A stretch of DNA of 64,000 nt from Oleispira sp036960605 (GCA_036960605.1 JBALXI010000018.1:21279-85278); one strand, 5' to 3'; positions 52,741-62,186 are shown, counted from the stretch's first letter. Translations and numbers: made by a program. The notes: generated from the sequence alone by a model not told the origin.

Positions 52741-54357
52741 TTACATATCTTCTTGAATAATCTTCTCGATATTACGCTCAGCCAAGGCCGAAATGGTTAA
52801 CGCGGGGTTAACAGCACCCGTCGAACCATTAACCATCGCACCATCCATAACATACAAACCGTCATAACCGTGTACACGGCCATAAGCATCGGTTGCCTTA
52901 CCCAAAACAACACCACCCAATGGGTGAGCGGTAAAGTTTGCTTGCACGTCGTCAATAATACCTGGTAAACCAGGAACACCTAAACTGGCATCGGCAATCT
53001 TAGTATTGATCGCACGTGTCGCTTCTATCGTTTCATCGTTGCCGTTTTTAGGCCATAACAAATCACACGAATCCGTATCAGCATTGTATTCAAACTTAGC
53101 GCGGTTTTTCGTATCGTATACCATACTCAACGAAGCAATAATGCCGGCATTAACAGGCATTTGAATCGCGTACCAGTTCTCCAGCGTAACTGGCATATTA
53201 AAAGACGTATCATGAATCTTACTCGCCGACGGTGACGCCTGAGTCAGACCCCAAGAAGGCGCCAGCGAACGAATAGCCGCGGCATCACCGTTCGTTCCCC
53301 AACCTTCACCCACATGTTCATTCAAGTTAGGCAAATCGCCACGCTCACGTGCACGCAGCAATAACTCAGTAGTACCAATAGACCCGGCTGCCATAAACAA
53401 ACGACCACAGCTCAAGGTATAAGTATCAAGAATGGCACCCATCGGATCCATCTGTTCAACTTCAACCAGATAAATACCGTTAGCGTCTTGGCTAATGCCT
53501 TTAACCTGAGTACCGGAATACACCTTAGTAAAACCACTTTCTTCAGCGTATTTTAAATAGTTTTGCGTGACATCAAACTTAGCACCGTTGGCGTTACCGT
53601 GGTTACTTTCGCCCACAGTGGCAGAGCGGCGGTTCCAGAAGTAAGACTCTTTACGAATAACATCCCAGTTCCAAATACCATCGATCGGTTCTGGCGAATA
53701 ACCTGCAGCACGTGCTTGATCATCCCAAACGCGAGAATGGCCCCAAGCTGACTTCTTATATAAATCATCGGGTATCGGGCTAAGGTTTAACATCTCTTTA
53801 ACACGAGGATAAAAAGTGTCACGCATCTCTTCATAATCAACGTTATCGGCAAAGATCTCTTCAAAATATTTACGTTCTGGCTGAATCATCACGCCAGTAA
53901 ATACTTTAGAACCACCGCCGACACAGGCACCGCGCCAAACAGAAATATGCTCGTAATCGGTAACGTCTAAAATCCCAGCAAACTTATCAAAGCTAAAGCT
54001 CAAACCGGTTAAATGTGTAATCTCGGTTCTATGCCAATACGCTCTGCCATCTGGTGCAAAATCACCTGAATGAATTTTTCGGCTATGATCTTGAGGCCAG
54101 CGAAGGCCACGCTCTAATACCGTTGTTTCAATGCCCGCTTGCGCTAAACGATACGCAGAAATTGCACCACCAAAACCAGAACCAATCACCAACGCAGGCG
54201 TATAAGCAGGAGGCTTAGTAACCGGGTCGAATACTTCAGGGATACAAGAACGGTATTTTTCTTCGGGAGTATGGGCAGAAGCTTTACTGCTGATAACAGG
54301 CAATGCAGTAGCAGCACTGGCGGCACCCGCAGCTTTAAGAAATGATCTACGTTTCAT
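52741..54357 (-). CDS. Tat-exported GMC-family oxidoreductase
   Basis: A 538-aa flavoprotein. The N-terminus MKRRSFLKAAGAASAATALP carries a Tat twin-arginine motif and a hydrophobic helix, with cleavage near SKASA. ALVIGSGFGGAISAYRLAQAGIETTVLERG is the FAD motif, RGACVGGGSKVFTG a GMC block, and the C-terminal VNPALTISALAERNIEKI the usual His/Asn end region. Pattern is nearest to cholesterol-oxidase-like GMC enzymes. Start behind AAAGG. A remnant of a second copy's 3' end lies at 28968. Confidence 0.9.
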   Translation of the reverse strand: MKRRSFLKAAGAASAATALPVISSKASAHTPEEKYRSCIPEVFDPVTKPPAYTPALVIGSGFGGAISAYRLAQAGIETTVLERGLRWPQDHSRKIHSGDFAPDGRAYWHRTEITHLTGLSFSFDKFAGILDVTDYEHISVWRGACVGGGSKVFTGVMIQPERKYFEEIFADNVDYEEMRDTFYPRVKEMLNLSPIPDDLYKKSAWGHSRVWDDQARAAGYSPEPIDGIWNWDVIRKESYFWNRRSATVGESNHGNANGAKFDVTQNYLKYAEESGFTKVYSGTQVKGISQDANGIYLVEVEQMDPMGAILDTYTLSCGRLFMAAGSIGTTELLLRARERGDLPNLNEHVGEGWGTNGDAAAIRSLAPSWGLTQASPSASKIHDTSFNMPVTLENWYAIQMPVNAGIIASLSMVYDTKNRAKFEYNADTDSCDLLWPKNGNDETIEATRAINTKIADASLGVPGLPGIIDDVQANFTAHPLGGVVLGKATDAYGRVHGYDGLYVMDGAMVNGSTGAVNPALTISALAERNIEKIIQEDM

Positions 54358-54683
54358 CTTTTTGAACCTTTTAATCCTTTAACTTCAACTCGACGGTGAG
54401 AACACATAAAGAATAAATAATATTATAATTTTATTAATATATCGTGACTTCAGAACTAGATAGAAAGTAGCTGTTTTTGTAATATTTTTTTCATAATATC
54501 TAAGTAAGATCAGCCTCGCTTTCAACAGACATAATCCGAATGTTTAGAGAAAGAAGGGCGTATTACATAAAATCAAGGCGCGCATATAATCAAAAATAGA
54601 ATGTGAAAGCAAGATAATTAGAGTAATTACTCAGTTTGTTAGTTTTGTAAGAGATACAGCAGCGGGTGGAAACAGGTAATGGC
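54358..54683. other. Intergenic region upstream of the GMC gene
   Basis: 326 bp, AT-rich, between the GMC oxidoreductase start and the persulfide dioxygenase stop. It should hold the GMC promoter. I see no coding frame, clear terminator or repeat in it. Confidence 0.4.
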
Positions 54684-55730
54684 TTAGCTCTCTATGGGAT
54701 ACCCTAGCTCAAGCCATTCAGGAAAGCCTGAATGGCTCACGCAGGTAATATTATTCAGCCCCATAATAGACAAACTGGTTAATGCGGTTTGCGATCTACG
54801 CCCAGAATGGCAATAAATATAAATATGATCAAAATCTTTCAGTGCTTGCAGGTGTTGTGATTCGGTCCCAAGAGGAATGTTTTGGCTACGAGGAACATGC
54901 CCTGCCAAGTACTCTTCAGCAGTGCGATTGTCGATGATTAATAGTTTGCTGGCTGGCTCTTCTAACGGTTGCTGCCAAACGTTATAAAGCGACCTCATCG
55001 AGAACGCTTCATGAATATAAGCATCTGGGCGAAAGTTAATACCGCATTGTGTATTGGCGGGAACCGCTTCATTAATTTTTTTAGGTAATGCTAAATTTAG
55101 ATTCTGCATAATCTGCAAAAAATCATCGAGTGATTTATTTTTCCCAAGCCGAGGATTCCATTGTTTTTCTTCGGCAATCGTCGAACAGGTTTTGCCGTTA
55201 TAATCATGCCCAGGATAGACGATGGTTTCATCCGGCAAAGTAAAAAGCTTTTGGATGATGCTATGGTATAAGTCTTTCGAGTCACCCTGTTGAAAATCAG
55301 TACGACCACAGCCCCTAATTAATAAGCAGTCACCGGTAAATACCTTTCCTTCCACATAAAAACTCATGCAGCCACTGGTATGCCCTGGTGTACTTATTGC
55401 TTTAATGCGGTGCTCGCCAATAATCAGTTCATCACCCTCTTTCACTTCTACATCGATTGATTCGATCGCCGCAGCTTTAGAATAAACAATTTCAGCCCCG
55501 GTTTTTTGTCGGATCGAGCCCGCCGAAGTAATATGGTCGGCATGCACATGGGTTTCAATACTATAAAGCAGCTCGATTCCCAATTCTGTAATGCATTGCA
55601 GATCACGCTCTAATTGATCTTTCACCGCATCAATAATCACACCTTCATGGGTTTTTCGGTCAACCAGCAGGTAAGTGTAAGTACAGCTGTCTCTATCAAA
55701 CATTTGTTTTACAGATAAAGCATTTGGCAT
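54684..55730 (-). CDS. ETHE1-like persulfide dioxygenase fused to rhodanese
   Basis: A 348-aa fusion. Residues about 1-240 are a metallo-beta-lactamase fold of ETHE1 type: ETHVHADHITSAGSIRQKTGAE, STPGHTSGCMSFYVEGKVFTGDCLLIRGCGRTDFQQGD, VYPGHDYNGKTCSTIAEEKQWNPRLG. These bind one iron and oxidise glutathione persulfide to sulfite. Residues about 255-345 are a rhodanese domain with active-site Cys in YIYCHSGRRSQ. The natural fusion couples sulfane-sulfur transfer and oxidation. Sulfide detoxification is the likely role. Confidence 0.93.
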   Translation of the reverse strand: MPNALSVKQMFDRDSCTYTYLLVDRKTHEGVIIDAVKDQLERDLQCITELGIELLYSIETHVHADHITSAGSIRQKTGAEIVYSKAAAIESIDVEVKEGDELIIGEHRIKAISTPGHTSGCMSFYVEGKVFTGDCLLIRGCGRTDFQQGDSKDLYHSIIQKLFTLPDETIVYPGHDYNGKTCSTIAEEKQWNPRLGKNKSLDDFLQIMQNLNLALPKKINEAVPANTQCGINFRPDAYIHEAFSMRSLYNVWQQPLEEPASKLLIIDNRTAEEYLAGHVPRSQNIPLGTESQHLQALKDFDHIYIYCHSGRRSQTALTSLSIMGLNNITCVSHSGFPEWLELGYPIES

Positions 55731-55801
55731 AGTGAGATACCCGAAATCATGAATGCATGCTTAAAGTATAGCTAGTGCTATAGTATTAGTAATAATGGCT
55801 A

Positions 55802-55868
55802 CCTGTATTAAATCCCACGACTACATCGGCAATGCCCAGCTCTAAGGCCCAGGGAGGAACGAATTGAA
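55802..55868 (+). pseudogene. Fragment of the M4-like protease gene
   Basis: Read in frame it gives CIKSHDYIGNAQL, then a stop codon, then GPGRNE, matching LIKFHDFIGNTQLSGPGGNE of the protease at 39893 (around DNA 40366-40425). The DNA aligns by eye with several substitutions. It has no start of its own and is the leftmost piece of a longer debris tract (55740-56340). Confidence 0.7.
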
Positions 55869-56124
55869 TGAATATCATCGTATCAATTATCGTCTTTGTG
55901 ACTCCGCTTGCGTCTTAGTTATTAAAGAAAGTATTCACAGCTAACTAAGAACAAGTGGGGATAGTCGAATGGTCCGTCGAGTAAAAATAATCACTGAATC
56001 TAAAAACAGCAATCATTGCTGCCAACCTTTGGAGCCTGAAGGATCTCATATGTTTTCTTTGAGTAAGCTTCTGATCGATATTCAGCGTGACGTGAAGAAT
56101 AAACTGATTGAGAATGCCAGTGTG

Positions 56125-56209
56125 AAAACTCCAAATACAACGACGCACACGCATCATGGGCCACCGCACACTCATAACCTAAATCAGCAGCCGCACGAGT
56201 AACCGCATC
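56125..56209 (-). pseudogene. Fragment of an isochorismatase gene
   Basis: On the minus strand it reads DAVTRAAADLGYECAVAHDA, almost the same as the catalytic-Cys-proximal part of the protein at 45821. The DNA match is about 85 bp. Neither the N-terminal nor the C-terminal half is present. Upstream, 55870-56124 shows no recognisable coding content. Confidence 0.75.
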
Positions 56210-56216
56210 CCCCAAA

Positions 56217-56296
56217 ACCTTTGCCCGACACTTTATACAAGCGACAGGGTTTAAAGCGAATGAATACCTGCAGCGCCTTAGAATCCAAAAAGCCTA
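56217..56296 (+). pseudogene. GlxA-type regulator fragment A
   Basis: About 80 bp that reads TFARHFIQATGFKANEYLQR and on to LRIQKA, the first part of the AraC domain of the regulator at 46589. I count about six mismatches over 79 bp. The frame breaks after this. Confidence 0.8.
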
Positions 56297-56359
56297 TGGC
56301 GTGGCTGCTAAGCATCAACATGTAACGTAGATTCTAAAGTTTACGCGCTGTCTTAGTAC

Positions 56360-57313
56360 CTAGCTTTCCCCATAACCATACATAGTGTCATACCCCGGAA
56401 TACGTTGCTCCCAGATGGGTGTCTCAATACCAATGAGTTCTTTTAGCGTCTCAATAAATAATCGAGACTTTAGCGGTAAATCCCTATGGGGATAAACAAC
56501 GTAAAAAGTACCGTAATCAACCAAATCGAGATGCGTCATAATAGGAACGAGTTTACCCTCAAGTATTTCGTTCTCAATCATTTGTGCGGTCGCCACCGAC
56601 AGCATGTTTCCTTCTTTTGCCGTATCGACCAGCATCTCCAGCTCGTTAACTTTATAAGTACCGTTAAGATGAATGTGTGCTTCTTTTCCATGGCTATCAT
56701 GATATTTAATTTTATTGATCAACAAGCCTGCGGAAGAATAAATAACGGCGGGTAGCTGCTCTAGCTCTGCAATCGTTTTGGGCTCGCCATAGCGTTTTAG
56801 AAAATCAGGAGAGGCCACAATCAGTAAACGATTCCTCGCCAGTTTTCTTGCGATAAGGCTCGAATCTTTGGGTTCGCCAGAACGAAAGCCAAGATCAAAA
56901 TTCTCAGCAACCATATCCGCCACTCGATCTTCCAAGCGAAGCTCAACTCGAATATCGGGATACTTGCGTTGAAAAGCCATCACCGCTTTCTGCACATAAC
57001 GACGACCAAATTCGTTAACGCTGGTTATTCTCAAAGAGCCAATCGGTTCAGAGTGGTAATGCTGTGCACGCACTTCCGTTTCATTAAGCAGAGAACGTAA
57101 GCGCTGTGCTTGTCCTAGAACCTCAGTGCCGGCGGTCGTTAACGATAGCGACCTTGTGGTTCTGTTTAATAAGCGCACGCCTAGCTCGGTTTCGAGCTTA
57201 CTGATCTGTTTTGAAATCACAGACCTATTCACCTGGCGTTGTTCAGAAGCCCCCACAAATGACCCAGACTCAACAACATCCAGCAGTAATAGCATTCGAC
57301 CTGCAAAATCCAT
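56360..57313 (-). CDS. LysR-family regulator of the crotonase gene
   Basis: A 317-aa regulator with HTH MDFAGRMLLLLDVVESGSFVGASEQRQVNRSVISKQISKLETELGVRLLNRTTRSLSLT and CrgA-like effector domain (VADMVAENFDLGFRSGEPKDSSLIARKL). The C-terminus is extended by about 15 residues (IWEQRIPGYDTMYGYGES). Divergent from the crotonase gene at 57438, its probable target. The pair is flanked by GlxA gene fragments. Confidence 0.92.
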   Translation of the reverse strand: MDFAGRMLLLLDVVESGSFVGASEQRQVNRSVISKQISKLETELGVRLLNRTTRSLSLTTAGTEVLGQAQRLRSLLNETEVRAQHYHSEPIGSLRITSVNEFGRRYVQKAVMAFQRKYPDIRVELRLEDRVADMVAENFDLGFRSGEPKDSSLIARKLARNRLLIVASPDFLKRYGEPKTIAELEQLPAVIYSSAGLLINKIKYHDSHGKEAHIHLNGTYKVNELEMLVDTAKEGNMLSVATAQMIENEILEGKLVPIMTHLDLVDYGTFYVVYPHRDLPLKSRLFIETLKELIGIETPIWEQRIPGYDTMYGYGES

Positions 57314-57437
57314 GGGGCTTCCTCGTATACATTGGTGCTTTTATAGCACCAATATAGTCCCGTAGAGGTTATTTTTCATCACTTATCTCGGGAGTATATT
57401 GGCTACTTCGATTCAATGCATACCGAGGATATATACG

Positions 57438-58250
57438 ATGAGCAAACTTACAGTACAAACAACCGCAGGCATCGCCCATGTTGCTATCGATAACGCACCG
57501 ATCAATCTATTAACCCTTGATCTAATCAACGAACTGGATGCGTATATTCTATCGTTGAAAGACGATCGGGATACCAAGGCCGTCGTCTTCAAATCCAGCG
57601 ACAGTGCTTTCTTTTTAGCGCACCTCGATATCACACTCATCAACGGCACGGCGGGTGGTCAGGCAGGGAGTATTGAATTCAGCCACTTGATTAGTAATAT
57701 CAAAGCGATGAAGCAGCTCTCTATCGCGGTGGTCGACGGCGTAGCGCGCGGTGGCGGTAATGAATTTGTGATGGCATGTGATTTGGCCTTTGGTACCGAA
57801 AACGCGGCATTCGCTCAGCCAGAAATATTCATCAACATACCGACAGGCGGACAGGGGGCGGTACAGTTTGCTCGCCGCATGGGCAAAAACAAAGCACTGC
57901 AAGCCTTGTTAACAGGGGTCGACTTCAGCGCAGAGCAAGCCGAGGCATTAAACATAATTACTCAGTATGTTCGTAAGGCAGACCTAGACAATGTACTAGA
58001 GCCATTGCTGGCGATAGTGGCCAACTTAGAAGTACGAGACATTGTTATGTACAAAGAGATTGTTGCGACCTCCATAAAGGATGAAGACGCGGGGGCAGAA
58101 CTTGAACTGCGTTATTTCCTTGAGCGTGCCAAAGAAGAAAAAACCCAGACCATAATCACAAGCTACCTTAAGCATGGCGGGCAGACCGTGAGAGAAGCCG
58201 AAGATATTCAAGGGATCTTTGCGGATACGGCGCAGGAACTGGGCAGCTAG
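57438..58250 (+). CDS. Enoyl-CoA hydratase/isomerase family (crotonase) protein
   Basis: A 270-aa protein from the ATG at 57438, with GAGG upstream; 13 further codons upstream are open. The crotonase pattern is AVVFKSSDSAFFLAHLDITLI (first oxyanion strand) and AVVDGVARGGGNEFVMACDLAFGTENAAFAQPE with the second oxyanion Gly. The usual Glu pair is not clearly placed, so the reaction (hydration, isomerisation or hydrolysis) cannot be named. Its stop touches GlxA debris. Confidence 0.9.
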   Translation: MSKLTVQTTAGIAHVAIDNAPINLLTLDLINELDAYILSLKDDRDTKAVVFKSSDSAFFLAHLDITLINGTAGGQAGSIEFSHLISNIKAMKQLSIAVVDGVARGGGNEFVMACDLAFGTENAAFAQPEIFINIPTGGQGAVQFARRMGKNKALQALLTGVDFSAEQAEALNIITQYVRKADLDNVLEPLLAIVANLEVRDIVMYKEIVATSIKDEDAGAELELRYFLERAKEEKTQTIITSYLKHGGQTVREAEDIQGIFADTAQELGS

Positions 58251-58572
58251 TAAACTTCTTAACTATCGATACCGCACTGCGAGAGCAGTGCTCTGTCTTA
58301 AGGTACTCGCCAAAGCTTCAATCACGCTTTTAATTCAAACCCACCTACATGCCAAATACCACATCGGCCCAAGCGCAGCGCAGTTAGCTAAAGCGAACGA
58401 ATACCTACAGCGCCTTAGAATCCAGAAAGCCTGTGAGTTATTAGAATCAACAAAGAAGACCTTTGAAGTGATTGCCTATGACGTGGGTTATGAAGACGTG
58501 AGTGCGTGCCGTAAATCGTTTGTGAAGATTATTGGTTTAACGCCGAAGGAGTTTCGTAGGAGGTTTGTGTGA
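58251..58572 (+). pseudogene. GlxA-type regulator fragment B
   Basis: Aligns with the regulator at 46589 from about residue 185 (KFLIIDTAPRE; here KLLNYRYRTARE in a shifted frame) to its end, with two internal deletions and frame shifts. The last 60 residues are well preserved (YDVGYEDVSACRKSFVKIIG to RRRFV and stop at 58570-58572). It lacks a start and the DJ-1-like domain. Confidence 0.85.
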
Positions 58573-58846
58573 ATTTATACAAGTAATGTTTCAGATTGAT
58601 TACAGGCGTCGGTGAAGTGAGTAGGGGATAGAGCTGTTTAATAGTGACTTTATAGCCGCAAGAAACTTGAGTACGGTCAATTGACAGAAAAGACAGCACG
58701 TTATACTGTGTCGTTAATTTTAAAATAGTCATTAATAGAAGAGTTCACGTTTTCTAGGTTAAAAAACAGTAAAACTTAATGTTGCATAACTCACTGTTAA
58801 TATACTTTCTCTAAATTTTCGTCAATTTCAAATATAAGGATATAAA
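58573..58846. other. Intergenic region upstream of the OLD-family gene
   Basis: 274 bp, increasingly AT-rich towards the right. No clear coding frame. It probably contains the OLD-gene promoter and marks the left edge of the AT-rich island; I see no exact repeat that could be an attachment site. Confidence 0.4.
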
Positions 58847-60598
58847 ATGAAACTGGTTTCTCTGAAAATCGATAATTTTCGAGCTATAAACGGTGAAGAA
58901 AATATAATCGAATTTAAAGATAATAATATTGTTTTTCTATTCGGAAAAAATAACATAGGAAAATCTAGTGTATTACACGCCTATAGGTATTTTACTTCAC
59001 CTACTCAAAAGTCTTTAATTACTGATTTCAATGAGGAAGATGAAACTAAAGAAATAGTTATTGAAGCAACTTTTCTCAAGGAAGAGACTGATGTGGTTAA
59101 TTTTTCAGAAAAAGGTTTAGACAAGTGGGTAGATCCTGATGGCTTGGTAAAATTTAGAAAAGTGTGGTCTGAAGTTGATAAAACAGCGACAAAAATGACT
59201 TACAGTATTGAAGAAAAAGGATTCATCGCAGGCGGTTTTGGTGGGTTGGAACCTATTCTCACAAATGCGACTCCTAATATTATTTATATTGAAGCAATGC
59301 CTAGCGTTAAGTCTTTAACTGACTGGCTTGAGAAAGAAATAAAAAATAAGCTACTTAAGAAACTAAAAGATAGTCATCAAGCAGAATATTGTAGCGCCCT
59401 AACTGCTATTAAATCACTACAAGAAAAGGTTGAAAATGAAGGGTACCTCAGCGAAATAAGCCAGAAAGCTAATCGATATTTTGGTGAGACTTTTCCTGAC
59501 CTACAGTTAAATATTCAATCTACACCATATAAAGAAGCTGATTTAAGTAAAGCTTTCGAAAAAGATTTTAGTGTTACAATTGGAAATAAAAAAGACGAAG
59601 AAGTTAGATTGGTTGAGGCAGTAGAAGCAGCCGAAGAGTTAATTAGTGGTTCAGGATCATCTAAAGTTGACCGGAAGTTTGACCTGCATGGCCACGGGTT
59701 AATTAGACAAGCTATTATTAATATACTGTCTTTATTCAAAGATACTAAAGATGGTGAAAAGCATATTATTTTATTCGAAGAACCAGAGTTATATCTTCAC
59801 CCCAGCAATAAAAGAAAATTTAGAAATACACTGTATCAAATTGCAGAGCAAGATGACTATCAAATAATTTGTGTCTCTCATGATCCTCAGTTAATTGACA
59901 TGAGTAGAGAGCATACATCGTTAGCTCGATTTGTGAAGAAAGAAAATGGTGAAACAGTTATCTATCAAGCTGGGGACAATGTTTTTTCTAAAGATGAGGA
60001 AACAAAAGATAGAGTGTTAATGCTTAATCGGTTTAATCCCCATATATGTGAAACCTTTTTTTCTGATGAGGTTATTTTAGTCGAGGGTGATACAGAAGCA
60101 ATTGTTCTTAGAGGACTGATTTATGAACATTACCCAAATAGTGACTTATTTGTATTAAACACAGGAACAAAAAATAATATTCCGTTTTTTATTGAGGTGC
60201 TAAGTCACTTCAGAATAAATCAGCACGTGATACACGATTCTGATGAAAGATACTTGTACACAAATGGTGAACGCAGATTGAAAAAAGATGGTGATCCAAA
60301 AGCTAATAGTGCGTGGACATTAAATTCTAAAATCTGGGGTGCGATGGAAACAGCAAAATCTACTGGAGCATCAGTTAAACGATACGTATCTGTGAGGAAT
60401 TTTGAGCACAGTCACGATTACACTCATGATCCTGACAAAGGTAAACCATTATCAGCGTACGAGTTCGCTCAAACGTTAGATATTGATGATGAAGATAAGA
60501 GCATCGTTAATTTTTTAAAGCAGGTTGCTGGTGACAAAATATATGATACTGATTTTACTCAAGATTACCTTGAAGAGGTTGTTGAAGAGCCGTATTAA
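58847..60598 (+). CDS. OLD-family ATPase with TOPRIM nuclease domain
   Basis: A 583-aa protein. Residues 1-370 are an ABC/SMC-type ATPase: Walker A GKNNIGKSS (33-41), signature-like DLHGHGLIRQA, Walker B IILFEEPELYLHP and the switch His in VSHDPQLID. Residues about 400-520 are a TOPRIM nuclease domain: EVILVEGDTEAIVLRGL holds the catalytic Glu, HDSD the paired Asp. This is the architecture of OLD nucleases and the GajA subunit of Gabija. No UvrD-like GajB follows, so it is not canonical Gabija. AT-rich relative to neighbours. Confidence 0.92.
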   Translation: MKLVSLKIDNFRAINGEENIIEFKDNNIVFLFGKNNIGKSSVLHAYRYFTSPTQKSLITDFNEEDETKEIVIEATFLKEETDVVNFSEKGLDKWVDPDGLVKFRKVWSEVDKTATKMTYSIEEKGFIAGGFGGLEPILTNATPNIIYIEAMPSVKSLTDWLEKEIKNKLLKKLKDSHQAEYCSALTAIKSLQEKVENEGYLSEISQKANRYFGETFPDLQLNIQSTPYKEADLSKAFEKDFSVTIGNKKDEEVRLVEAVEAAEELISGSGSSKVDRKFDLHGHGLIRQAIINILSLFKDTKDGEKHIILFEEPELYLHPSNKRKFRNTLYQIAEQDDYQIICVSHDPQLIDMSREHTSLARFVKKENGETVIYQAGDNVFSKDEETKDRVLMLNRFNPHICETFFSDEVILVEGDTEAIVLRGLIYEHYPNSDLFVLNTGTKNNIPFFIEVLSHFRINQHVIHDSDERYLYTNGERRLKKDGDPKANSAWTLNSKIWGAMETAKSTGASVKRYVSVRNFEHSHDYTHDPDKGKPLSAYEFAQTLDIDDEDKSIVNFLKQVAGDKIYDTDFTQDYLEEVVEEPY

Positions 60599-60715
60599 GG
60601 ATTACTGATTGGTCAAATCGGTAGGGGGGTTAGCTAGACTTCCTCTTTTTTCTTTAATTATAATCAACTATTTACTGCCTTTAATTGAGGTATCAACACT
60701 AAACGGAGCCACCGA

Positions 60716-61315
60716 ATGCCCGAAGAATTACCAGTTTATTCTATTGTAGCGATGGCAACAGTCACCGCTGCTCTTATCGCAGCCACGATTGCATTCGTAA
60801 ACTTGACTTTAACAAAAGAATTAAAAACTTCAGAATTTAGGCAGACATGGATAAATAGTTTAAGAGAAGATCTTTCAATATTTTTTGCTTGTACTCGAGC
60901 CTTTGCTAGAGCTACTGAAGAACAATATATATTTGATGAGTCTAAATCAGAAGTGAATTCATTCAGAATTTCTTCTGATAAAATCAGCGATGTTAGATAT
61001 CAAGTTGCTGAGGTATATTCTAGGATCACGCTAAAATTAAATTATAAAGAGCTAGAGCATGAAGAATTATTGCGATTAATGAAGGTAGCAATTGATAAGC
61101 AAAATGAAGCAATTGAAAATAAATTTGATAGTACTGAAACAATGAAGGCTATTGAAACGGCAACCAAGTACGCACGGCCTTTGATAAAGAAAGAATGGGA
61201 TAGAGTGAAAGAAGGTGAACCTGCATTTAAGAATACCAGAAATGCTGCATTTGTAGGTATAGTTGTGCTCTGTTTAGCTGTTATTTTCTTTATCGCCTAC
61301 GGTGTGTTTAAGTAA
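60716..61315 (+). CDS. Two-TM helical protein of unknown function
   Basis: A 199-aa protein behind AAACGGAG. One membrane helix lies at residues about 8-30 and another at about 176-197. Between them is a soluble helical stretch of roughly 145 residues that begins KTSEFRQTWINSLREDLSIFFACTRAFA. The segment between helices should sit on the cytoplasmic side or in the periplasm as one domain. I recognise no named family, but membrane proteins of this size are frequent in bacterial defence loci. Separated from the OLD gene by 117 bp. Confidence 0.75.
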   Translation: MPEELPVYSIVAMATVTAALIAATIAFVNLTLTKELKTSEFRQTWINSLREDLSIFFACTRAFARATEEQYIFDESKSEVNSFRISSDKISDVRYQVAEVYSRITLKLNYKELEHEELLRLMKVAIDKQNEAIENKFDSTETMKAIETATKYARPLIKKEWDRVKEGEPAFKNTRNAAFVGIVVLCLAVIFFIAYGVFK

Positions 61316-61451
61316 GTGATAACTCCTGGTAAACACTCAAGCGGAATAATATTATTGGTTAGATTTCGTTTAGATAAACATTATAAACAACAATTTTTGT
61401 TCACCTCAATGGGTGTTTAATCCTCTATCTATCATCAGACGAGTAGTAAGT

Positions 61452-62186
61452 ATGTACAGTAAAGGAATTGTTATTCATTGGGATAATGCTGATGAATATG
61501 TCGAAATTGATTTCGATAATTTGTCTGCTATTCATTCAATTAAGAGTACTAAAGAATGGTGGCGTGAACATGATAGATTGGTTCATTACAATACGAAATC
61601 AGTGATAAAGAAAAATAAAAATAATACCATTACTATAAAGCTGACATATTTACATAGTGAAAATCCGCACTTCGAAGAAGATGAAGTATCTTGGGGGACA
61701 TCAATATTTACTTTGGGAAAGGGTGAGTTGTCTGGAAAAACTCAATGGGATGATTTCAATGATCAGGAAAATTCTGGCGAATGCTCTTGGTATAAGATCG
61801 ACAAACCTTTAATACAGATTAAAGAAAAAACAACATCAAAAGTAAAAAAACGAAATCAAGAAGAATTCAGACGTTTTTTGCTAGGTGATGACCAAAAATG
61901 TGTCATAACTGGTGAAGATACCAAGCAATCGTTAGAAGCAGCACATATTATTTCAGTAAAAAATGATGGAGTTGAGTGGCCAACTAATGGAATTATTCTA
62001 AGATCGGATATCCATAGGCTCTATGATGCCGGGAAGTTTAAAATTTCTAAAACCGGAAAAATCATAAAGATCAAAAAAAGTGAGTTGTCAGATTATTACG
62101 TAAAAGTGTTGTCCTCCGCAAAATTACCAGAAAAGACGCTAGATAGGATAAAGTCGGCCCTCGAAAAATCTGAAACCTTAGACTAA
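61452..62186 (+). CDS. HNH endonuclease
   Basis: A 244-aa protein from the ATG at 61452; the frame opens at a GTG at 61413. Residues 1-115 form an unclassified N-terminal domain (GIVIHWDNADEYVEIDFDNL). Residues about 130-225 are an HNH nuclease of the HNH_2 type: KCVITGEDTKQSLEAAHIISVKNDGVEWPTNGIILRSDIHRLYDAGKF, with the His, Asn and His in place. N-terminal domains of this kind usually recognise modified DNA or a partner. A hairpin-rich region follows. Confidence 0.88.
   Translation: MYSKGIVIHWDNADEYVEIDFDNLSAIHSIKSTKEWWREHDRLVHYNTKSVIKKNKNNTITIKLTYLHSENPHFEEDEVSWGTSIFTLGKGELSGKTQWDDFNDQENSGECSWYKIDKPLIQIKEKTTSKVKKRNQEEFRRFLLGDDQKCVITGEDTKQSLEAAHIISVKNDGVEWPTNGIILRSDIHRLYDAGKFKISKTGKIIKIKKSELSDYYVKVLSSAKLPEKTLDRIKSALEKSETLD

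Noticed and set aside
55969..56202. A 77-aa plus-strand frame rich in His and Pro
   Set aside because: It is mostly the antisense of the isochorismatase fragment at 56125-56209 and has no ribosome site.
58847..60598. Calling the OLD-family gene a Gabija GajA
   Set aside because: The required UvrD-like GajB gene is absent; the next gene is a two-TM protein.
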